A DNA stretch of 10,807 nucleotides, from NCBI GenBank assembly GCA_964571135.1, contig CAZMZW010000013.1, forward strand, positions 1 to 10,807, given 5' to 3'. How positions within the stretch are numbered: position 1 is the stretch's first letter; each line of letters starts with the position of its first letter. The position numbers and the translations under genes are program-made. The DNA is from CAZMZW01 sp964571135. GTDB taxonomy: Bacteria; Chloroflexota; Anaerolineae; Anaerolineales; Anaerolineaceae. Positions 6,290-10,807 of this stretch are shown piece after piece. Below the pieces are notes generated by a model. It saw only the letters and a program-made list of their open reading frames with translations, was not told the origin of the DNA and searched no databases.

Positions 6290-6880
6290 TTAGGTGCGCC
6301 ACTTACCTGAGACTGAAGACAACATCAGCCACGGTTCGATGATAAGATTTATGATTGCGTGCGCAAAAATACACGGTCCTAAGTTGCGCCCGCCTACGAG
6401 GTAGATGACAGCCAGAAGGATCCCTAAAACGGATGTCGAGAGGATCGCCGGTATCGCAAACTTGAAGTCGCCTCTGGCAAGAATCCAACTGTAGTGGGCT
6501 AATCCAAAAACAATGCCGGAAATGATGACCTCGAGGATAGGGGCTACGCCTCTCGACATGAGCATATCCATGATCCAGCGTCGAAAAAAGACTTCTTCGA
6601 CAATGGCGGCCAACGCCGAGAGAATCCCTAGGAGTTTAAACAGTGAGATTTCTTTCTGTTTAACTAAGACCATAGGAATGACTTTCATTGTGTATAAAAC
6701 ATAGGCGATTGCAGTGATCGTGGCGAGTATCCACGTTAATGGAGGTGCTATTGATCCTCTCTCAAAACCGAGATTTTGAAACAAGGGGATTGGACGCCAA
6801 AAAAGGCTCATCGCCAATGGGCTCAACATAAATACTGAGATAGTGCCTAAAATCAATACGGTTTTTCTTCGATCGGTCAT
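6290..6880 (-). CDS. CPBP family intramembrane glutamic endopeptidase
   Basis: This 196-residue integral membrane protein of the CPBP (CAAX protease/Abi, Rce1-like) family shows all three catalytic motifs. Motif 1 is EEVFFRR (Glu95, Glu96, Arg100), motif 2 is FGLAH (Phe125, His129) and motif 3 is HAIIN (His174, Asn178). Hydrophobic segments lie near residues 7-25, 47-65, 82-95, 113-132, 143-163 and 168-185. Family members cleave within the membrane; bacterial roles include bacteriocin maturation or immunity and protein-sorting functions, and the substrate here cannot be told. The ATG at 6880 follows a modest purine-rich site (GAGAAAGTGAG). A candidate promoter lies just upstream. Its last 16 codons are repeated as a remnant behind the hydrolase gene. 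The gene is slightly short for the family but complete in its motifs. Confidence 0.92.
   Translation of the reverse strand: MTDRRKTVLILGTISVFMLSPLAMSLFWRPIPLFQNLGFERGSIAPPLTWILATITAIAYVLYTMKVIPMVLVKQKEISLFKLLGILSALAAIVEEVFFRRWIMDMLMSRGVAPILEVIISGIVFGLAHYSWILARGDFKFAIPAILSTSVLGILLAVIYLVGGRNLGPCIFAHAIINLIIEPWLMLSSVSGKWRT
6307..6340 (-). repeat. 34-bp direct repeat, copy within the CPBP gene end
   Basis: This stretch of the CPBP 3' end recurs at 4922-4955 in the same orientation with two mismatches out of 34. The spacing is 1,385 bp, about the length of the hydrolase gene plus its upstream spacer. A further ten-base match lies just upstream of each copy in gene direction. Confidence 0.8.
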
Positions 6881-6911
6881 TTTTTACTCACTTTCTCTTC
6901 AAAATTAATCA

Positions 6912-6940
6912 CTTTTAGGGTTGATTCTATTTTATTTCAA
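6912..6940 (-). promoter_or_regulatory. Candidate sigma-70-type promoter of the CPBP gene
   Basis: On the minus strand TTGAAA (6940-6935) and TAAAAG (6917-6912) are separated by exactly 17 bases. Both are close to the consensus (TTGACA, TATAAT). The expected start of transcription is some 25 bp before the CPBP ATG. The AT-rich setting makes chance matches likely. Confidence 0.3.
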
Positions 6941-6954
6941 GAGTTAATCGTAGA

Positions 6955-7401
6955 TTATAAATAGTGCGCGCGGGAGATGTTGGTTTCTCTATTAGCTCTG
7001 AGGGAGAATATGAGCGTCAGCAGGGAGAAAATAAACATCAACAACGTAGCCCACCAATTGACAAGGGGGTCATGCAATCCCGGATCTACTAATTTACTTA
7101 AAATAAGGATTGTGAAAACAGCCTGTAATATTATGAAAATGGCATCTAGACCTATTATGCCTAAGAGTCCATATCTTCTGCCTAATATGAACAGGGTTGC
7201 GAAGAGGCCAATCAAGCCATATATCAACAAGACTGTAAACGCGCTTCCCACATCATTAAAGCGGTATTGATCCATTCCAATCAGATACCCTCCAAAGAGG
7301 GACCGGAAGAGCAGCGTGACGATTAAAGCCTTACCGCTCATAGTGAGTTCCACAATTCTTGCGATCTTTTGGGGCGAATTAATACTTTCTTTGTAGGTCA
7401 T
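6955..7401 (-). CDS. Uncharacterised four-helix membrane protein
   Basis: This 148-residue protein is very hydrophobic, with four predicted membrane helices at about residues 24-43, 53-73, 78-103 and 114-134. It has a short polar N-terminus (MTYKESINSPQKIARIVE) and a basic C-terminus. I do not recognise a named family; no catalytic or metal-binding motif stands out. The start is well supported, because AGGAG lies seven to eight bases before the ATG. It sits between the DUF4386 gene, from which it is separated by a strong hairpin, and the CPBP gene. Its setting suggests a membrane-stress or envelope function, which is only a guess. Confidence 0.75.
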   Translation of the reverse strand: MTYKESINSPQKIARIVELTMSGKALIVTLLFRSLFGGYLIGMDQYRFNDVGSAFTVLLIYGLIGLFATLFILGRRYGLLGIIGLDAIFIILQAVFTILILSKLVDPGLHDPLVNWWATLLMFIFSLLTLIFSLRANRETNISRAHYL

Positions 7402-7459
7402 TGTTTTTCTCCTGGTATTACAATTTTTTATTGGCAGTTGACACCGGCGTAATGGCGAT

Positions 7460-7487
7460 GGCTCTCTGCTCTACAGAGCAGAGAGCC
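7460..7487. repeat. Perfect 12-bp hairpin between DUF4386 and membrane-protein genes
   Basis: GGCTCTCTGCTC (7460-7471) and GAGCAGAGAGCC (7476-7487) are perfect reverse complements around the four-base loop TACA. On the minus strand, which carries the genes, no T run follows, so it is not a textbook intrinsic terminator in that direction. On the plus strand only CCTTTCATTCATTT follows. It could be a factor-assisted terminator, an mRNA-stabilising 3' end for the DUF4386 message, or a processing site. Confidence 0.6.
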
Positions 7488-7548
7488 TTTCATTCATTTA
7501 ATATTCAGCGCGTGGGGATTTCCCCGGTGACTGAACTGTTAACTCCAT

Positions 7549-8268
7549 TTAATCTGTTTTGACAGACAGGGCGGCAATTGCCTTGGGATTGAATCCCTTC
7601 ACGATCAACCAGACCGCCATTGCTAATTCCTGTGGTAACATCACCATTTCCAAATAAAACCCAATGCCGGTATCCATGTGAAAGAAATTCAACAGGGCAG
7701 CAGCCATTGAAGTAGCCACGGCGATAAAGCCCCAGACGGACAACCAGCGGGGGATCAGCAGGGTGCGGTAGAAGGTGATGTATATACACGTACACCCGAT
7801 GAGAAAAATAATGGAACTGACTGGGGCTTTGAGATTTTCAAAAAGATACAAGACCTTACCTATAATCTGTAAAACAGCCGAATCAGCCCCGATGGCAATA
7901 TATTCGTTGCCAAGCGCAACCAGAGTCAAAATACTGAGGGTCGAAAGAAAATAAAAGATTCCCTCTAATGCCCCGCGGAAAAGGACCATCCCCATCGCCA
8001 GTTCTTTGCTGGCTTTTCTTATTACCGGGTAGAGGAAAACTGTCATCGCCACCAGCGAAATCCCCATCATGAAGGTTAAAAATGCGCCTATTGTAAGCCG
8101 GGATGAATTAGCGGCAACAAGGCTCAGTATATCCACTCCGACCAACGGTTTGCCGGAAATGATCGAGGTAAGCACATCTCCACCAATGAGTGCGCCCGAA
8201 ATCCCAAAGACCGTTCCCAGGAAGTAGAGTACACCTGTCATTACTGCGTTTTTTCTGTATGTGTTCAT
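7549..8268 (-). CDS. DUF4386 domain-containing membrane protein
   Basis: This 239-residue protein has about six membrane helices and the marks of the DUF4386 family. These are MNTYRKNAVMTGVLYFLGTV at the start, LIPRWLSVWG at 171-180 and LPQELAMAVWLIVKGFNP at the end. The molecular function of the family is not established. The start is clear: AAAGGAG ends eight bases upstream of the ATG at 8268. It follows small protein B by 61 bp with no terminator between them, so the two are probably co-transcribed. The same order, small protein then membrane protein, is seen at the left edge, which suggests a functional or regulatory link. A strong hairpin lies 61 bp beyond its stop. Confidence 0.92.
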   Translation of the reverse strand: MNTYRKNAVMTGVLYFLGTVFGISGALIGGDVLTSIISGKPLVGVDILSLVAANSSRLTIGAFLTFMMGISLVAMTVFLYPVIRKASKELAMGMVLFRGALEGIFYFLSTLSILTLVALGNEYIAIGADSAVLQIIGKVLYLFENLKAPVSSIIFLIGCTCIYITFYRTLLIPRWLSVWGFIAVATSMAAALLNFFHMDTGIGFYLEMVMLPQELAMAVWLIVKGFNPKAIAALSVKTD

Positions 8269-8329
8269 TTAAAATCTCCTTTTATATATTAATTTGATTG
8301 GTTAGCATGAAAATTAAAATTGATATGAT

Positions 8330-8602
8330 TTATAGTTTGTTCTCCTTTGTTCTTGCCTGGCCGGGGTTAACGTAATTGACCGAGAGCAGGGGTATGCCCA
8401 GATCACGCACTCTCTTGAGCAATCCATGCAACGCAGCCTGGTCGATCACCCGGCAGGTTAAAAGAGTGATACCGTTATCTTCCCGAGTGATGACCACGTC
8501 CCCAATTCGGTCGGCCCACCGATCATTAAGGTGTCCCTTGAGGCGAATCTCGTAAAGTCCAGACTCGTCATGGTATTCAGGGATTGTGTGTGTTTCACTC
8601 AT
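8330..8602 (-). CDS. Small uncharacterised protein B, LuxR-associated alpha/beta family
   Basis: This 90-residue soluble protein is a paralogue of small protein A. It keeps YEIRLKGHLNDRW, ITREDNGITLLT, DQAALHGLLKRVRDLG and IPLLSVN. It differs in the middle, where the usual WFEGLTI is replaced by RIGDVVI and TGPV by TCRV. The DNA aligns codon by codon with copy A, so these are substitutions and not a frameshift. The inferred strand-helix-strand-strand-helix-strand order is as in copy A, and no active site is evident. The ATG at 8602 gives MSETHTIPEY and matches the internal MSD start of copy A; the ribosome-binding site (GGCGC) is poor. It probably forms a transcript with DUF4386. Confidence 0.85.
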   Translation of the reverse strand: MSETHTIPEYHDESGLYEIRLKGHLNDRWADRIGDVVITREDNGITLLTCRVIDQAALHGLLKRVRDLGIPLLSVNYVNPGQARTKENKL

Positions 8603-8693
8603 GCTGCGCCACGTTCAATTTTTTCAATTTGGATGAATTTCTAAAGTTATGCATTCTTTTTTTCCTTCAACCAAATGGTATATGAAAATATAA

Positions 8694-8721
8694 TGAGGCG
8701 TCATCATTACATGTGATGATT
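8694..8721 (-). promoter_or_regulatory. Conserved 28-bp block, locus B (candidate operator/promoter)
   Basis: The plus strand reads TGAGGCGTCATC followed by ATTACATGTGATGATT, identical to locus A at 21 of 28 positions. It contains an imperfect palindrome centred on ACATGT (8709-8714), with TCATCATT and GATGATTA as arms. On the minus strand a TATATT (8692-8687) follows immediately and would place the palindrome centre at the -35 position, where no TTGACA-like hexamer is seen. That layout fits an activator-dependent promoter for small protein B and DUF4386 (inference). Confidence 0.45.
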
Positions 8722-8757
8722 AAGCTGATGAATTTTTATTGGAGGGTTGTGAGGGAA

Positions 8758-8799
8758 ACAAAAAGGTCCGGCGGGTGACTTCTAACACCTGCCAGGACC
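8758..8799 (-). terminator. Intrinsic terminator of LuxR regulator B
   Basis: GGTCC-GGC-GGGTG (8765-8777) pairs with CACCT-GCC-A-GGACC (8786-8799) around an eight-base loop, with one bulge and one mismatch. On the minus strand the stem is followed by TTTTTGTTT. It begins 24 bp past the LuxR B stop and is clearly related to the hairpin behind LuxR A. Confidence 0.88.
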
Positions 8800-8822
8800 G
8801 TGAATTACTAAAAGAGGAATTG

Positions 8823-10807
8823 TTACAACAAATCGAGTTCTTCGGCGCGGCGGACGGCAGCCCGGCGGTTGTTCACCCCCAGCTTGGCGAAAATGTGTTG
8901 GATGTGGGTACGCACGGTACTCAGAGACACCATGCGATCACGGGCAATTTCCGGGCCGCTTAATTCGCTTCGGAGAAGCTTGAGAATTTCCAGTTCACGT
9001 TCGCTCAGCGGCTCGATCAAGGATTGTTGGTTTATCCCTGACAATGTAGGTTTTTCGCCTAAAAAGACAGCCTTTAGTCTTTGGATGTAGTTATTTAAAT
9101 TTTTGCTATCAGTCTTTATATGATTCAGTAGGTTCTCAATAGGTGAGCCTTCATCGATAAAAATTCGGGTGTAGCCCTCCGGTTCAGCCAGCGTCAGGGC
9201 ACGCTCAAGCGGCGCGAGAGCCAGGAGAATGTTGCCCTGCGCCTGGTGAGCAAGCGCCTGCACCACAAGGATTTCGATCGCGCTACCTGTTCTTTCACCT
9301 TCTTCCGCCGCTTGCAAGAGACGATCCATTAGTCCCATTGCCTCTTGAATCGAGTCATCCATCCGATTGTTCTGATATTGGGCGATGAGCACCCTCGCCA
9401 AGGTGATGTGCTCGAACTCACGCAGGAAACTGAGATCGTCATCACTGGACAAACCCCGCTCGTGCACCCAACCCTGGGCTTGAGATATCCTGGCTTGTTT
9501 AACCCAAATCTGTGTCCTCAACGCTGCTATAGGACGCACTTCGGGCACTGGGGTTCTGACAAAAAGTCGTTCCGCCTTGTTTAGCAAGTCGAGAGCGTCA
9601 TCCAGATCTCCCTGCGATTCCTCTAGTCGAGCTTGAGCAATACACCAGCGATACTGCCAATCCGCTAACTCAACCTGCTCGCCCAGTTTCTTGCTAACCA
9701 GTAAATCTTGTGCAGCGGCTTCCAGATCGCCCTGTTCACGGTGGAGCTTGCTTATTCCGGTATATACATCCTGGTGGACCAGAGGCATTGGTTCGCCGTG
9801 CTCAGTCGCAAGTTGCAATGCGTGCTCATATATACTTAATGCCTCGTAGAGATGACCCAGAATCATCTTCATGTCAGCCAGGACAAAGGCACCGGTGATT
9901 GGGTCAAGGGGATCCGTGCAAGCCAGGCCATCGGAAAAGGTCTGATAGGCTGTTTTCAGGTCTCCGCTCGTAAATTGGGCAAGTCCCAGAAGCGACGATG
10001 CTGGTCCACGTCCCTTAGTGTCTCCCTCTGGTAAGAGGTCGAGTACCCGTCGGGTGAATTTTATGGTACCAGGAACATCGCCAATAGCCTGGGCATGATA
10101 GGCTCGGGTGGAGGCTAACGATACAGGCAGCGATCGAAACTGCTCTTTATCCACAACGACCATTTTGGTCGATGGGGTCTCGGGTTTCCCAATCATGTTG
10201 GTGGTTGGTTCCAGCCAGCGCTCGGCATCCATTAATCGGACTTCGGCGGCCTCCAGTTTGCCAGCATGTAAAAATGCCTGGGCCTGCGCAACACAAAGCA
10301 CAGGTCTGGCGCGAACCAGTTCTTCTGGCAGTGCCTTCACCCAGCCTAGCCATTCGATCGCGTGAAAACTGCCACCAGACGATGCAGGCCATGCCAGCTC
10401 AGCTAGATCCGCAGCTCGCGCGAAGTCTTTCGCGGCAAGCGAATGATGGATTGCATCAGAAGGGAGATCATTTTGCGCGTACCATTCGCTCGCGCGCCGG
10501 TGCAGGGTTGGAATCTGTTCTGGATGGGTTTGTCGTAACATCTGCCGCAGTAATTCGGCAAAGAGATGGTGATAGCGGTACCACCGCCGCTCGTTATCAA
10601 GGGGGACGATAAAAAGGTTGGCGCGTTCGAGATATTCCAGGGTTTCTTGCCCGGAAACAGAAGGAGAACCCAAAACAGCGTCACATAAAGGGCCGCACAG
10701 GCGGTCAAGGATGGATGTGCGTAATAAAAAAGTCTGGATGCTTTCGGACTGTTGTTGCAGGACTTCTTCAATCAGATAGTCCAGCACGAAATGGTGGCTG
10801 CCGGTGA
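8823..10807 (-). CDS. LuxR family ATP-dependent transcriptional regulator B, 5' part outside window
   Basis: The visible part is 660 codons plus the stop at 8825-8823. The frame is open to the right edge, where it reads FTGSHHFVLDYLIEEVL, matching regulator A from about its residue 247. The ATPase Walker motifs therefore lie outside the window, and the whole protein is probably about 910 residues. The part seen contains LLRTSILDRLCGPLCDAVL, RRWYRYHHLFAELL, a long TPR-like helical region, and a C-terminal LuxR HTH (LSERELEILKLL, SLSTVRTHIQHIFAKLGV). The GTG at 10787 is internal and not a start. It is a paralogue of regulator A: nearly identical over the first 100 visible residues, strongly similar over the last 110, and clearly diverged between. 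It likely activates nearby genes in response to an unknown ligand. Confidence 0.95.
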   Translation of the reverse strand, partial: TGSHHFVLDYLIEEVLQQQSESIQTFLLRTSILDRLCGPLCDAVLGSPSVSGQETLEYLERANLFIVPLDNERRWYRYHHLFAELLRQMLRQTHPEQIPTLHRRASEWYAQNDLPSDAIHHSLAAKDFARAADLAELAWPASSGGSFHAIEWLGWVKALPEELVRARPVLCVAQAQAFLHAGKLEAAEVRLMDAERWLEPTTNMIGKPETPSTKMVVVDKEQFRSLPVSLASTRAYHAQAIGDVPGTIKFTRRVLDLLPEGDTKGRGPASSLLGLAQFTSGDLKTAYQTFSDGLACTDPLDPITGAFVLADMKMILGHLYEALSIYEHALQLATEHGEPMPLVHQDVYTGISKLHREQGDLEAAAQDLLVSKKLGEQVELADWQYRWCIAQARLEESQGDLDDALDLLNKAERLFVRTPVPEVRPIAALRTQIWVKQARISQAQGWVHERGLSSDDDLSFLREFEHITLARVLIAQYQNNRMDDSIQEAMGLMDRLLQAAEEGERTGSAIEILVVQALAHQAQGNILLALAPLERALTLAEPEGYTRIFIDEGSPIENLLNHIKTDSKNLNNYIQRLKAVFLGEKPTLSGINQQSLIEPLSERELEILKLLRSELSGPEIARDRMVSLSTVRTHIQHIFAKLGVNNRRAAVRRAEELDLL

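Noticed and set aside
4850..6300. Integron-like attC signals near gene ends (ACCTAAC overlapping the CPBP stop, GTTAGGT and GCCTAGCAATTG after the hydrolase), in a run of same-strand genes
   Set aside because: The core-like heptamers have no properly spaced partner forming an attC fold, and no integron integrase is present. Short degenerate motifs like these arise by chance.
7514..7525. GGGGATTTCCCC near-palindrome after the DUF4386 stop
   Set aside because: The arms are five bases with a two-base centre, too tight for a hairpin, and no second copy supports a binding site.

Overview
All convincing genes in this window lie on the minus strand, so transcription runs from the right edge to the left edge. 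The gene types point to a bacterium of the Chloroflexota, probably Anaerolineae-like: two long MalT-type LuxR regulators (ATPase + helical repeats + C-terminal LuxR HTH), two copies of a small uncharacterised protein that I associate with such regulators, and DUF4386 and CPBP membrane proteins. This assignment is inferred from gene content only; no rRNA or marker gene is present.

Layout in transcription order. (1) 10807-8823: LuxR regulator B, cut by the right edge and ending in an intrinsic terminator (8758-8799). (2) A short regulatory stretch with a conserved 28-bp block (8694-8721), then small protein B (8602-8330) and a DUF4386 membrane protein (8268-7549). (3) A stretch of mostly membrane or envelope genes, visibly AT-richer than the regulators: a four-helix membrane protein (7401-6955), a CPBP intramembrane protease (6880-6290), a membrane-anchored alpha/beta hydrolase (6111-4960), a DUF333 lipoprotein (4786-4172) and a small membrane zinc-ribbon protein (3992-3771). 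(4) A 379-bp stretch without a gene. (5) LuxR regulator A (3391-734) with its own terminator (671-709), the second conserved block (618-645), small protein A (569-261), the 3' remnant of a third small-protein copy (206-123), and the first 33 codons of another membrane protein (101 to the left edge).

The main theme is a repeated unit: LuxR regulator, intrinsic terminator, conserved block, small alpha/beta protein, membrane protein. It occurs twice about 8.1 kb apart and is similar even in the non-coding parts. A reasonable inference is that each regulator, or a relative, controls the small-protein/membrane-protein transcript starting just beyond its own terminator.

There are also signs of decay and rearrangement. 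The lipoprotein reading frame continues for 60 sense codons past an in-frame amber codon and ends in an ATGA overlap with the zinc-ribbon gene. A 17-codon 3' tail of a second CPBP gene sits immediately after the hydrolase. The two regulators are very similar at their ends but diverged in the middle. I found no CRISPR array, tRNA, rRNA, transposase or integrase, and no credible plus-strand gene.
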